In this document: piece by piece, positions 1-7,714 of the stretch
Layout: each line of letters opens with the position of its first letter
How positions within the stretch are numbered: position 1 is the stretch's first letter
Assembly (NCBI GenBank): GCA_900555835.1
Contig: USMK01000022.1
Span: 1 to 23,975, forward strand
Source: an uncultured Clostridium sp.
GTDB lineage: Bacteria; Bacillota; Clostridia; TANB77; CAG-508
Direction of reading: 5' to 3'
Length of the DNA stretch: 23,975 bases
The notes under the pieces: generated by a model
Seen by the model: the letters and a program-made list of their open reading frames with translations, nothing else
Database searches by the model: none
What the model was told of the DNA's origin: nothing
Program-made: the position numbers and the translations under genes

Positions 1-28
1 AAAATATAAATCTTATTCAAAATAAAAA

Positions 29-52
29 GACTAGTTATATTTCAAACTAATC
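29..52 (-). terminator. Intrinsic terminator of the 2062-75 operon
   Basis: On the minus strand an 8-bp stem (GATTAGTT pairing with AACTAGTC, one G-U pair) closes an 8-nt loop and is followed directly by TTTTTATTTT. It lies about 20 bases after the stop codon of the gene at 75-398, where the end of the leftmost operon is expected. Confidence 0.7.
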
Positions 53-74
53 TCATCAATAAATTGTAATTTGA

Positions 75-398
75 CTAACTATTTTTTATTTTATTACCTA
101 TAAAACATCCAATTATTGATAATATAAGATATATAAATATAAATATCAGAACTGAGTCATTATAAAATATAAACATTGTTGGAATAAATAATAAAACTAA
201 CAATATTGACACCATTATTTTTAAGCCATACTTTTTACAAAATAGCACTGATATTATCAATGAGTACAACGGATAAACAATCCATAAATCACTCAAAAAA
301 GTATAATTTGTACTTTCGGGTACTATTTTGTTAATAATTGGTATTATATTATATATAACTAAGGTTAATAATATAAATTTAATAATATCTTTTTTCAT
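75..398 (-). CDS. Small hypothetical membrane protein (107 aa)
   Basis: I do not recognise the family. The protein is almost entirely hydrophobic, with about four membrane segments (roughly residues 5-22, 38-53, 58-78 and 82-101) and short charged ends (MKKD, NKIKNS), so it should sit in the cytoplasmic membrane. A GAGGATTAT stretch just before the ATG is a plausible ribosome binding site. It follows the VanZ-like gene by 74 bases and precedes a terminator, so it is probably the last gene of the carboxypeptidase-VanZ operon, although a separate weak promoter in the gap cannot be excluded. No function is assigned. Confidence 0.7.
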   Translation of the reverse strand: MKKDIIKFILLTLVIYNIIPIINKIVPESTNYTFLSDLWIVYPLYSLIISVLFCKKYGLKIMVSILLVLLFIPTMFIFYNDSVLIFIFIYLILSIIGCFIGNKIKNS

Positions 399-472
399 AT
401 AATCCTCACTTTCAAATTACTATATATCTACCTATTTGCAAAATTGTAATTTATATGTTTTGAAAATTTATT

Positions 473-1093
473 TTATTGAAAAATAAGCGGTTCAATATTC
501 CAAGCAAACCAAAAAGGATAATATAAGAAAAACATACCCAAAAAGCTTAAAAGTATATACCATATTACATCACTCTTACCTTTTACAGGCTTTTTTAAAT
601 GCTCTCCAAAACATAATGAAACTATTTGCCAAATAATATATCCGATTAATGCACCTATTGTATTAGCAATTAAATCATTGACATCAGTTGTACGGTTCGT
701 AATTAATTGAGATATTTCTATCATTAATGAAAAACCTGCCCCTAAAAATAATGTTTTATAAAATTTACGATAGTTCTTCCAAATAAAAGGAACTAAAAAT
801 CCAAAAGGAACAAGCATTAAAATATTTAAGTAAAAAGTTTTCTCTATGATGTTAAAAGGGATGAGATTAATATTAGCTTGAATAATTGATGTATTATCTC
901 CACCTTTTGGTGCATAAAATATATTTGTTAAACCTCCTGCACCAGTTAAATCATATACTTTCCAAAGATATAAAACGAAAATTAGCATTGCTAAAATTGA
1001 TAAATGATACCCTTTCCTTTTTCTTGCTGTAAAGTAAATAGTACACGGTAAAACAGCACATAAAATGCTATATATCACTTCTATAATAATCAT
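473..1093 (-). CDS. VanZ-like membrane protein
   Basis: VanZ-family protein of 206 residues with about five to six membrane segments. The family signature is in the middle: a block reading LMLVPFGFLVP, a positively charged loop, then IEISQLITNRTTDVNDLIAN, which is the usual E-x-x-Q...R-x-x-D-x-x-D-x-x-x-N pattern of VanZ. VanZ from Tn1546 gives low-level teicoplanin resistance by an unresolved mechanism; most homologues are unstudied. An AAGGAG sequence abuts the ATG with no spacing, so the start is uncertain, and a GTG five codons further in is possible. It lies 15 bases after the D,D-carboxypeptidase gene, so the two are probably co-transcribed and may both act on the cell envelope. This is not a van resistance cluster by itself, since no vanHAX-type ligase or dehydrogenase is seen. 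Confidence 0.85.
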   Translation of the reverse strand: MIIIEVIYSILCAVLPCTIYFTARKRKGYHLSILAMLIFVLYLWKVYDLTGAGGLTNIFYAPKGGDNTSIIQANINLIPFNIIEKTFYLNILMLVPFGFLVPFIWKNYRKFYKTLFLGAGFSLMIEISQLITNRTTDVNDLIANTIGALIGYIIWQIVSLCFGEHLKKPVKGKSDVIWYILLSFLGMFFLYYPFWFAWNIEPLIFQ

Positions 1094-1108
1094 CTCCTTT
1101 ATTTTAAC

Positions 1109-2062
1109 TTACTTTTTCAAATAATCTGATTCATCTATTGTTTTTAAAACATAATTAACATCATCATATCGTGAATAATTAGATTGTGAACCTAAACTAC
1201 ATATCAAAAATTCTTTTCCATGCTTTTTATATAATACTACTAAATTAAAATCATCAGATAAAGAACCTGTTTTTACACCAATTACATTTTTGTTATAATA
1301 TTCTGATGTAGGATCAAGGAATGTATTTGTATTTTTCCAAGTCTGCATGCTACCATCTGGTAAAGTTGCTGTATATGAAGTTTGAGAAACTATATCCTTA
1401 AACCATTCATTCTTTAATAAATCCATTACAACTTCTTTTAAGTCTAATACAGTTGTATGGGCTTCTGTATCAAATCCACTTGGATCATATAAAATAGTAT
1501 CCTTATAATCATTTTGTTTTAAATATTCATTCAAGTTTTTCATAAAGACTTCTATTCGCTCTTTGCTAGTAGTAGCTTTAGGAGATATAATACCTCCACA
1601 ATAATCAGCTAATACATAGGCTGCATCATTCCCTGATGGTACTAACATTGCAGCAAATAAATTTTTAACATAATATTTCTTTTCTTTAATGTTTGCAACA
1701 GATGAACCTTGTTTTGTTAATGAAATTGCTTCATTTTTTGCCAAAACTACATCATCTAAATCAACGAGTGTTGTTGCATAGTCAATAACAAATAATTTAG
1801 CTAAACTTGCAGGAGTTTGTTGTTCATTTGCTCTTTTAGAAACAAAATCGTTATTATTTGAAAGATCAACCGCTATCAATGATTTTGCATTATATGAATC
1901 TGGTATAGTATATCTGTTTATAAAACTATTTATTTTATTTTTTGTATCTCTAAAATTTTCTGGTTCAAGCGCCCAAGGTATAAAAATTCTTCCAAGTATT
2001 ATTATTGCAAAAAAAACTATTACTATATACTTTGCTTTTTTCTTTTTATTACAACCTCTCAT
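1109..2062 (-). CDS. Membrane-anchored D-alanyl-D-alanine carboxypeptidase (peptidase S11)
   Basis: Serine D,D-carboxypeptidase / low-molecular-weight penicillin-binding protein of 317 residues. One N-terminal membrane segment (about 12-30) follows a lysine-rich start, with the domain outside the cell. All three penicillin-binding motifs are present: SxxK as S86-L-A-K89, SxN as S143-G-N145, and KTG as K264-T-G266-S. Such enzymes remove the terminal D-Ala from peptidoglycan stem peptides. It lacks the long C-terminal domain of DacA. A penicillin-binding-protein-like VanY exists in vanD-type clusters, and the VanZ-like neighbour makes that comparison natural, but no other van genes are present. 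AAGGAG lies 9 bases before the ATG, and a promoter is visible upstream at 2084-2112. First gene of the leftmost operon. Confidence 0.88.
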   Translation of the reverse strand: MRGCNKKKKAKYIVIVFFAIIILGRIFIPWALEPENFRDTKNKINSFINRYTIPDSYNAKSLIAVDLSNNNDFVSKRANEQQTPASLAKLFVIDYATTLVDLDDVVLAKNEAISLTKQGSSVANIKEKKYYVKNLFAAMLVPSGNDAAYVLADYCGGIISPKATTSKERIEVFMKNLNEYLKQNDYKDTILYDPSGFDTEAHTTVLDLKEVVMDLLKNEWFKDIVSQTSYTATLPDGSMQTWKNTNTFLDPTSEYYNKNVIGVKTGSLSDDFNLVVLYKKHGKEFLICSLGSQSNYSRYDDVNYVLKTIDESDYLKK

Positions 2063-2083
2063 TTATAAACTCTCCTTTAGCAT

Positions 2084-2112
2084 ATTATACATATATATAA
2101 ATACAAAAACAA
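2084..2112 (-). promoter_or_regulatory. Sigma-A-type promoter of the carboxypeptidase operon
   Basis: On the minus strand TTGTTT (2107-2112) and TATAAT (2084-2089) are separated by 17 bases, just upstream of the ribosome binding site of the carboxypeptidase gene. The -35 box is weak and the -10 is perfect. It lacks the 11-bp repeats of the four transfer-region promoters. Confidence 0.55.
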
Positions 2113-2182
2113 TTAATTTTTTATTAAATTTATTTCATTTACTAATATAATTTCTTATACAAATTACTATTTGTGTTTATTC

Positions 2183-2359
2183 TTATAATAAACTACTAAA
2201 TTTTTTACTATATTTATCTATATCCTTTGTGCTTTGACTTATAATAAAATCTGTTACCTTAATTTTTAGCCTTTCAACTTCATCATTTGTATAATTTTTA
2301 TCTTCTACATTTATCCCTGCTTCATTAAATAATTGAATATCTTTACTTGAAAATTGCAT
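2183..2359 (-). CDS. Small hypothetical protein (58 aa)
   Basis: A 58-codon ORF starting MQFSSKDIQLFNEAG and ending KYSKKFSSLL, preceded by AAGGAA at a good distance from the ATG. It is hydrophilic, probably helical, with no membrane segment or metal motif. Its codon use matches the neighbours. It fills most of the 420-base gap between the adhesin and the carboxypeptidase gene and has an extended -10 sequence upstream (2401-2409). Similar short proteins with a conserved beginning and an 'I-SQS-K' stretch seem familiar from clostridial genomes, but I cannot name a family. No function is assigned. Confidence 0.55.
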   Translation of the reverse strand: MQFSSKDIQLFNEAGINVEDKNYTNDEVERLKIKVTDFIISQSTKDIDKYSKKFSSLL

Positions 2360-2400
2360 TGTTTGTTCCTTCTTTCATTCATTTTTCAAAATACATAGGC

Positions 2401-2409
2401 ATTATAACA
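2401..2409 (-). promoter_or_regulatory. Possible extended -10 promoter for the 58-aa ORF
   Basis: TGTTATAAT on the minus strand is a perfect extended -10 about 42 bases before the small ORF. No convincing -35 box is seen. It lies just beyond the adhesin terminator, so it would restart transcription after it. Confidence 0.4.
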
Positions 2410-2433
2410 CAAAAAGTTCAAAAAAGCACAAAA

Positions 2434-2468
2434 AAAGCCAAAGTATTTTTTTATATTACTTTGGCTTT
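2434..2468 (-). terminator. Intrinsic terminator of the adhesin gene
   Basis: A perfect 12-bp stem (AAAGCCAAAGTA with TACTTTGGCTTT, loop about 11 nt), followed on the minus strand by a T-rich run. It begins 12 bases after the adhesin stop codon, so the adhesin is the last gene of its transcript. Confidence 0.85.
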
Positions 2469-2480
2469 ATATTACTATTT

Positions 2481-5348
2481 TTAAAAACCTGTTCTAGGTA
2501 ATTTTGTTATTTCTAATTTTTTTCCATAGGATGTCGTTGTCCATTCCGCCTTATCTTCCAAATGATGTTCTTTATAATCTCCAGTTAATGTTGTATAGTT
2601 TGTCCATTTATCTTCTGGTTGCACTGTTGGCAAAACTTTTGCAAATATAAAAGGCTTTTCTATTGCTTCAAATCCTGCCTTTACTGTTCCAAATTCTACT
2701 TTAAAATCTGTTATAAATTCGTCATCCTCTAAACTTACACTTGTAAAATCAATATAATTATTTTTTTGTGTATTATATTTTCCAAATTCTATATAGTCTT
2801 CTGATTTATTAGTTTTATATTTTACTATATAATCTAAATCTTCATTATATGTTCCTGTAAACAATTTTGTAATTCTTACATAGTCATAAGGTAAATTATC
2901 TGTCCAAGTGAAATTATCCAATGATACATTTGATGTGTTTTTTAACGAATTAAAGCCATATTTTATTTCATCATTAGGTTGTGCTTGTACTACACCATTT
3001 TTATCAATATCTAATCCAATATCAACACTATTATTTTTTATTGTAATAGGTATAGTTTTTAAATGTTCTGTTATTTCTATTGGATATTTTTCAGTATTTA
3101 ATAAGTAATTATCAGACCCACTTGTTTCTTCTTGTATAAAATATTTTCCTTTTTCTAATAATTTACTTGTTCCTATTCCTTCTTTTATTGTTATTACATC
3201 AACAATTTCATCACTTTCATTATATATATTAAATACTGCTCCATCTAGTTTTGTGCCTGCCTTTTCGCCTGTTAATTTATTATCATCAGCAGATACTTTT
3301 ATAATTTCAATTTTTCCTTTTATTTTTTCATTTTCAAATTGAATATTTGTAATTTCGTCTTGTTTTAAAGTTACTTTTTGTACTGTTTCATTTAACACAT
3401 ATTTTTCTAATGTTTTTGTTTCTTGAATTGTATATTCTTGATCTATTGGTAATCTTTTTGTTATTGCTTCTCCGTTTTCATCTGTTTTCAAAGTATCTAC
3501 AACAGTTCCTTTTTCGTCATATACTTTAAATTCAACATCTTTTAATTTTGTTTCATTATTATCTAAGTCAACTTTTATTACTTTTATTTGTCCTTTTTTC
3601 TTTTCATTTTTAAATGTAATATCTTTTATTTGATTTGCTTCTAATGTTATAGTTTGTTTTTCGTTATTTAGCTTATAATTTTCTTTTGTTTCTACTTCTT
3701 GCAATGTTAATTTTTCAAAATCTCTTACTGGATATTTTGATGTTATTGCTTCTCCTTCATCATTTGTAATAATTGTTTCTAACACATTATTTTTCTCATC
3801 TAAAACATTAAATTTTACACCTTTTAATTTTACTTCATTATTGTCTAAATCAATTTTTATTACTCTAATTTGTCCTTTTTTTAGTTCATTTTCTATCAAT
3901 GATTCATTTGTTTTTTCCCATTCAACTTTAACTTCTGTATCTTCGCCTAAGTTATAATATTTATTTGTAGTCTTTTCAATCCATTTATAATTTCCTGTTC
4001 TAAGACCTTCTACTTTTATTTCTCCATCTACATTTGTTCTATAAGTTCCTATGACTTTTTTAAATTCTTCACTATACAAATCAAATTCTACATTTCCTAA
4101 GCTAATTTTATGATTATCTTTATCAACTTTATAGACTTTTAAATTTCCTGTTTTATGTTTGTTTTCTAATGTTAATTCTGTTACCTTATTGTATTTTGCT
4201 TTTATATTAATCTTTTCTTGTGATATTACATAATCATCATTACTCTTTATTTCTTTTAAAACATAATCATTTTGATACAAATCATAAAATGTTAGATTTC
4301 CTGTACTATCTGTTGTAGCTCTTCCTATAACTGTTCCATCTGCTTTTGATAATTCATAAATAGTATCTTTTATAGGTTGTTTTGTATCTGTATCTATTTT
4401 TTTAATTTTTATACTTGCTGTATTAGCCTTTAGTTCTACATCTGTTCTTGCACTTGTTAATGCTATTGGATCTCCCGTTATTGCATAATCTTGTAAACTT
4501 GGATTATAACTTGTTGAGTAAAATACTGCATAAGATTTTGCATTTACATCTACTCTTAATTTTCCATTAATATCTTGTGTTTCAACAATATCTTTTGGGA
4601 TTTTTAACTGAAATACTTCTCCATTATTAAATGTATTTTGCTCATTTCCAGATGTATTAGTTATTTTCGTTCCATTTGGAAAATTAGCCATAGCAACATC
4701 ATAGCTAGATATATCCACATTTGAACTAATTGTATAATTTTGAATACAATATTCCCCATTTAATATCATATTTCCAGATTTATTTATATTTGCAACTGGC
4801 GTTCTGTATGTTGTTGAACCATTTTCTCCCTCATTAGCTAATCTTTGAATTAAGTTTACTATTGATTGTCCAATTTCATCATTAGCATAAAAATCACTTG
4901 GATTACATTGTCCTAATGCACAATATACTGCCATCTTTGTTGCTTGATAAGCATATTCCCAGCTACTTACTCCTAAACTTTCTGGAGAATTATATGGATA
5001 ACCAGCAACTACCGTTCTCCAAACTTTATTATAAGTTTCTTGATTACTTAGTATTTCTGTTAATGTTACACTATATTCTAGTGATTCATCAACTCCTGCT
5101 AAATTTTTATTTAAACAATATGCTGGATAAAAATTACCATTTTCATAGTACCCTGCCAGACTTGTTTTTACATAGCCACCGCTTGGTAAAGCATGACTTT
5201 TTAAATGATATGGTACTCTTCCTACACTTGTTATTCCTACTGAATCTCCTTGATTAGCAGCAAAGCTTACTCCAACTGGTAATACATTTGTCAATATTAC
5301 CAATACTAATAGAAAAGTAGCCATTATTTTTTGTTTTGATTTAACCAT
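2481..5348 (-). CDS. Large Cna_B-repeat surface adhesin ending in LPRTGF
   Basis: Secreted, probably wall-attached protein of 955 residues. In order: signal peptide (1-31, ending VSFA); an N-terminal region (about 45-300) with the layout of a thioester adhesin domain, Cys78 in AYCLN and the downstream ATKMAVY at 136-142, where thioester domains normally read TQ; five Cna_B / SpaA-like beta-sandwich repeats (about 311-397, 401-489, 492-582, 586-672, 677-772), each with the usual early Lys (IKIKKID, IRVIKID, IKVIKVD) and late Glu (LKEI, LQEV, IQET) used for isopeptide bonds; then a beta-rich region (about 775-945) and the C-terminus KLPRTGF. The sorting motif is the very end: no hydrophobic segment or basic tail follows. 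AAGGAGG lies 9 bases before the ATG. It is the only gene of its transcript, under a shared-regulon promoter with a leader terminator, and a sortase is encoded two genes upstream. Probable role: attachment to partner cells or host tissue. Confidence 0.9.
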   Translation of the reverse strand: MVKSKQKIMATFLLVLVILTNVLPVGVSFAANQGDSVGITSVGRVPYHLKSHALPSGGYVKTSLAGYYENGNFYPAYCLNKNLAGVDESLEYSVTLTEILSNQETYNKVWRTVVAGYPYNSPESLGVSSWEYAYQATKMAVYCALGQCNPSDFYANDEIGQSIVNLIQRLANEGENGSTTYRTPVANINKSGNMILNGEYCIQNYTISSNVDISSYDVAMANFPNGTKITNTSGNEQNTFNNGEVFQLKIPKDIVETQDINGKLRVDVNAKSYAVFYSTSYNPSLQDYAITGDPIALTSARTDVELKANTASIKIKKIDTDTKQPIKDTIYELSKADGTVIGRATTDSTGNLTFYDLYQNDYVLKEIKSNDDYVISQEKINIKAKYNKVTELTLENKHKTGNLKVYKVDKDNHKISLGNVEFDLYSEEFKKVIGTYRTNVDGEIKVEGLRTGNYKWIEKTTNKYYNLGEDTEVKVEWEKTNESLIENELKKGQIRVIKIDLDNNEVKLKGVKFNVLDEKNNVLETIITNDEGEAITSKYPVRDFEKLTLQEVETKENYKLNNEKQTITLEANQIKDITFKNEKKKGQIKVIKVDLDNNETKLKDVEFKVYDEKGTVVDTLKTDENGEAITKRLPIDQEYTIQETKTLEKYVLNETVQKVTLKQDEITNIQFENEKIKGKIEIIKVSADDNKLTGEKAGTKLDGAVFNIYNESDEIVDVITIKEGIGTSKLLEKGKYFIQEETSGSDNYLLNTEKYPIEITEHLKTIPITIKNNSVDIGLDIDKNGVVQAQPNDEIKYGFNSLKNTSNVSLDNFTWTDNLPYDYVRITKLFTGTYNEDLDYIVKYKTNKSEDYIEFGKYNTQKNNYIDFTSVSLEDDEFITDFKVEFGTVKAGFEAIEKPFIFAKVLPTVQPEDKWTNYTTLTGDYKEHHLEDKAEWTTTSYGKKLEITKLPRTGF

Positions 5349-5381
5349 TTAGGCATACCTCCTTAAATTTTACTTAAGCAT

Positions 5382-5422
5382 AAAAAAAGAAACTAGCAAT
5401 AAGGGGAATTTGCTAATTTCTT
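5382..5422 (-). terminator. Leader terminator A, between promoter and adhesin
   Basis: On the minus strand AAGAAATTAGCAA (5410-5422) pairs with TTGCTAGTTTCTT (5387-5399) over 13 bp with one G-U, then seven Ts follow. It lies inside the 5' leader, about 20 bases after the predicted transcript start and before the ribosome binding site, so it would act as an attenuator of the adhesin gene. An outer pairing of AGTATAAAAAG with the T-run and ATGCT is also possible. Confidence 0.75.
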
Positions 5423-5449
5423 TTTATACTTATATTTTTACATATTAAA

Positions 5450-5506
5450 ATTTTAACACCTTATATTTTATCAGTCAATGAATACTTTTTGAAATATTTT
5501 TGAAAT
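5450..5506 (-). promoter_or_regulatory. Shared-regulon promoter and triple-repeat operator A (adhesin)
   Basis: TTGACT (5473-5478) and TAAAAT (5450-5455) are 17 bases apart. Three 11-bp units (5496-5506, 5485-5495, 5474-5484 on the minus strand: ATTTCAAAAAT, ATTTCAAAAAG, TATTCATTGAC) run directly into the -35 box. The same arrangement occurs at 7715-7771, 10831-10887 and 21724-21780. The last unit ends one base before the stop codon of the upstream gene. Confidence 0.8.
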
Positions 5507-5507
5507 T

Positions 5508-6296
5508 TTATTTTACTTTTATATATGATCTATTTTGAAATATTGATTCTGTTCCATTTGATGTTATATGGTATTCTGTTTCTGCATAATAGTAAATGGT
5601 AAAATCTTCGCTATCATACACTTTATTGCTAACATTTGTTTTATTAGCAGTAAAACTTTGTGTATTATTTATGATAGAACTACTTTGAACTATTTTAACA
5701 TTAGTATATCCATATTCTTTGATACAACTTTCAATTAGTTCTCTTAATTTATTCATTTCACTATCACTTTTCTTATAAGCTTTATATCCACCATTAAGTG
5801 CATTTTCGTATCTATCATATTTTGATAAATCTATTTTGGCTGGTTCTGTTTTAGTGATTTCTGGTTGTTTTTCTTCTTGTTTAGGTGTTTCTATTTTAGA
5901 ATTTGTTACTTGATTTGTTGTTTGTTGGTTATTACTATTATTCTTATTTGAATTATTATTTTCTTTTATCTTTTGTGTTTCTGTATTTACTTTTTCTTTT
6001 GTTTCCTGATTATTTTTTTCATTTGTTTCTTTCTGTTCTTTTGTTTCTTGGCTTTCTTGTTTTTCTTCTGTTTTTTCTTTAATTTCTTCATTTGTATTTT
6101 GTACTAGCTCATTATTGCTAGCATTTTCATCTTTTGTTTCTTCAACTATTTTTTCTTCTGTAATTTCAGTATCATTTATTTTTGATACTTCTACTGTCTT
6201 TTCCTTTTGTTGTACTTTATAAAAAACAAATAAACCTATTAAGCCTATTACAATTACTAATATTATCGTAGATATAATTAAGATTTTCTTTTTCAT
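5508..6296 (-). CDS. Membrane-anchored protein with long low-complexity stalk
   Basis: Unrecognised protein of 262 residues. A membrane anchor (about 4-26) follows MKKK. Then comes a long Glu/Lys/Asn/Gln/Thr-rich stalk (about 35-155) suited to crossing the cell wall, and a C-terminal domain of about 100 residues starting at KIDLSKYDRYENALNGGYKAY and rich in Tyr, Ser and Thr. The start is the ATG at 6296, with AAGGAG eight bases upstream, rather than an ATG eight codons earlier. It has its own extended -10 promoter. It sits between the sortase unit and the adhesin. Its last codons abut operator A. The cell-surface location is an inference; no enzyme motif is visible. Confidence 0.75.
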   Translation of the reverse strand: MKKKILIISTIILVIVIGLIGLFVFYKVQQKEKTVEVSKINDTEITEEKIVEETKDENASNNELVQNTNEEIKEKTEEKQESQETKEQKETNEKNNQETKEKVNTETQKIKENNNSNKNNSNNQQTTNQVTNSKIETPKQEEKQPEITKTEPAKIDLSKYDRYENALNGGYKAYKKSDSEMNKLRELIESCIKEYGYTNVKIVQSSSIINNTQSFTANKTNVSNKVYDSEDFTIYYYAETEYHITSNGTESIFQNRSYIKVK

Positions 6297-6318
6297 AAGA
6301 TCATCTCCTTCTATCCAC

Positions 6319-6327
6319 ATTATAACA
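6319..6327 (-). promoter_or_regulatory. Extended -10 promoter of the 262-aa gene
   Basis: TGTTATAAT on the minus strand lies 23 bases before the start codon, with no clear -35 box. It lacks the triple repeats, so this gene may be expressed outside the shared regulon, although read-through from the sortase unit is also possible. Confidence 0.5.
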
Positions 6328-6384
6328 TCTAATAGTTAAAACATCCATCATTTTTTAGATTTTATTTATAAATAGGTCTATTAA

Positions 6385-6456
6385 TTATAAAGTTTCCTCT
6401 TCTTCTGGTTCTTCATCTTTTGATTTTGCATTTTTCAATGAATTTTTAGTTTTTTT
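6385..6456 (-). pseudogene. In-frame relic C-terminal tail of the SpoVG-like gene
   Basis: Directly after the TAA stop of the SpoVG-like gene the same frame stays open for 23 codons, reading KKTKNSLKNAKSKDEEPEEEETL and then TAA. A Lys-rich stretch followed by an acidic tail is the kind of C-terminus seen on SpoVG-like proteins of clostridial elements. The stop lies at a run of nine As. One substitution of the first T would make a 122-residue protein. Either the tail was lost by mutation, or the stop is sometimes read through. Confidence 0.55.
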
Positions 6457-6753
6457 TTACACATTTTCTTCACGTTCTTTTAGCTTTTCATTATACGCAT
6501 CTAAAACAACTTTTGATATTTCTTCTCTTGTTTCTTTATTAGTAGGATAACAAGCATCTTTATATCTTTTTTCTTGTGTTTCTTTATCATAATATGATCT
6601 TTGCGGTAGTTGAACATATAGATTATCTTCCTTGCTTCTTTTTACTGTTACACCTTCCACATTAAAAGATTCATCTATACAAATAGTTGCTATTGCTTTT
6701 GTAATATTATTGCTATCATTTGTTAGATTTACATGTTTTACTGATACATTCAT
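6457..6753 (-). CDS. spoVG: SpoVG-family protein
   Basis: SpoVG-family protein of 98 residues. The family outline is clear: an N-terminal strand NVSVKHVNL, a central KAIATICIDESFNVEGVTV, the basic hairpin LYVQLPQRSYYDKETQEKRYKDACYPTNKE and the C-terminal helix REEISKVVLDAYNEKL. SpoVG proteins are small nucleic-acid-binding regulators in Gram-positives, originally linked to sporulation and septation; copies are common on plasmids and conjugative elements. AAGGAGG lies 9 bases before the ATG. It is the last gene of the sortase unit. An in-frame extension follows its stop. Its role here is unknown; a regulatory role for the element is a reasonable guess. Confidence 0.85.
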   Translation of the reverse strand: MNVSVKHVNLTNDSNNITKAIATICIDESFNVEGVTVKRSKEDNLYVQLPQRSYYDKETQEKRYKDACYPTNKETREEISKVVLDAYNEKLKEREENV

Positions 6754-6794
6754 TTTATTGGTCCTCCTTTCTAAAAATTTGAATCTATATATTT

Positions 6795-7085
6795 TTACAT
6801 AGTTTCCTCATTTTCTTCTATATTCTCAACTTTATATGTATTTATTATTGCTGTTGATAAACATTTGAAATAATCTACAACATCTCCATTTGTTTTATCT
6901 ATTGTTTCTATCATACTTTTTATATGACTTTGCTCTTTTACATCTATTAATTTTATAAAATCCACAACTTTTCCAATTGAAAATATATATTTCTTTTTAT
7001 TGTGTTCAACTTCAAATTCTTCCGTTATATCAATATTTTTTTCTTTTAAATACTTATCAATCCAAATTTCAAAATCCTTTTTCAT
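6795..7085 (-). CDS. Hypothetical protein (96 aa)
   Basis: Unrecognised acidic protein without membrane segment or signal peptide. It starts MKKDFEIWIDKYLKEKNID and ends in an acidic tail ENIEENEETM. The pattern, an early helix, the strands EFEVEHNKKKYIFSIG, then two helices, suggests a small folded cytoplasmic domain. Its ATG lies one base after the sortase stop codon, with the ribosome binding site (ATAGGAG) inside the end of the sortase gene, so translation is coupled to the sortase. SpoVG follows after 41 bases. Confidence 0.75.
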   Translation of the reverse strand: MKKDFEIWIDKYLKEKNIDITEEFEVEHNKKKYIFSIGKVVDFIKLIDVKEQSHIKSMIETIDKTNGDVVDYFKCLSTAIINTYKVENIEENEETM

Positions 7086-7086
7086 T

Positions 7087-7638
7087 CTATTCTCCTATTC
7101 CAATAACACATAATCTTTTGGATTTTTGATTTGCTATACAGGTGATCAGTGTTATTCTATCTTCTTTTGTTGAGTTTAATATACTTAAATCTGTTTCATC
7201 AATTTCTCTTATTTCTTTTATCAAGTATGTTTTAGTTTCATATTTAGTTCTATACTCAATTCTCATTTCTTTTTTAGCATCTTTTAAATTTTGAAAAAAA
7301 GCTGCTTTGCTTCCTCTATTATGAGAACATAAACATACATTTCCATTTAGATAACTGCTATTTTTAAAATGACCTACATATTTTCCTATTGTTTTATTGT
7401 CTGTTCCATCTGCTATTGGTGCATTCTGTATTCCTAATTCATTAATTGAAATATAACCAATAATATTTTTGTCATTTTCATCTATTGATAATACCTCCTC
7501 CACCTGCTCATCAACTGTTATATTTTCTAATTTATTTTCTTTGTTTTCCTTTTTATCTGGTCTAAATACAAGTGCTAACATTAATAAAACAATTGTTGTA
7601 AGAATTATTGAAACATATTTTAAAATTTTCTTTACCAT
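7087..7638 (-). CDS. Sortase (class D-like)
   Basis: Sortase of 183 residues from the ATG at 7638, chosen because GGAGG lies five bases before it; an in-frame upstream ATG at 7743 would place the promoter and leader hairpin inside the gene. An N-terminal membrane anchor (about 8-25) and a charged linker precede the sortase barrel (about 50-183). All three catalytic residues are present: His106 in CSHNRG, Cys167 in LITC, and Arg175 in KSKR. Sortases cleave LPxTG between Thr and Gly and attach the protein to the cell wall or a pilin. The adhesin at 2481-5348, ending in LPRTGF, is the obvious substrate. First gene of a unit under a shared-regulon promoter with a leader terminator. The class assignment is by general appearance only. 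Confidence 0.88.
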   Translation of the reverse strand: MVKKILKYVSIILTTIVLLMLALVFRPDKKENKENKLENITVDEQVEEVLSIDENDKNIIGYISINELGIQNAPIADGTDNKTIGKYVGHFKNSSYLNGNVCLCSHNRGSKAAFFQNLKDAKKEMRIEYRTKYETKTYLIKEIREIDETDLSILNSTKEDRITLITCIANQKSKRLCVIGIGE

Positions 7639-7650
7639 ATTTTCCTCCAT

Positions 7651-7692
7651 AAAAATAAGGCAATAATTAGTTTTCCAACCAATTATTACCTC
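7651..7692 (-). terminator. Leader terminator B, between promoter and sortase
   Basis: On the minus strand a 16-bp stem (GAGGTAATAATTGGTT with AACTAATTATTGCCTT, two or three G-U pairs) closes a 4-nt loop and is followed by ATTTTTAT. It sits in the 5' leader about 15 bases after the predicted transcript start and ends just before the sortase ribosome binding site. Confidence 0.72.
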
Positions 7693-7714
7693 ATTTACAA
7701 TTTTTGATATTAAA

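Noticed and set aside
4898..5257. Plus-strand ORFs opposite the adhesin, VirB4 and other genes
   Set aside because: They lack ribosome binding sites, are Leu/His/Phe-rich as expected from the complement of AT-rich genes, and overlap clearly real minus-strand genes.
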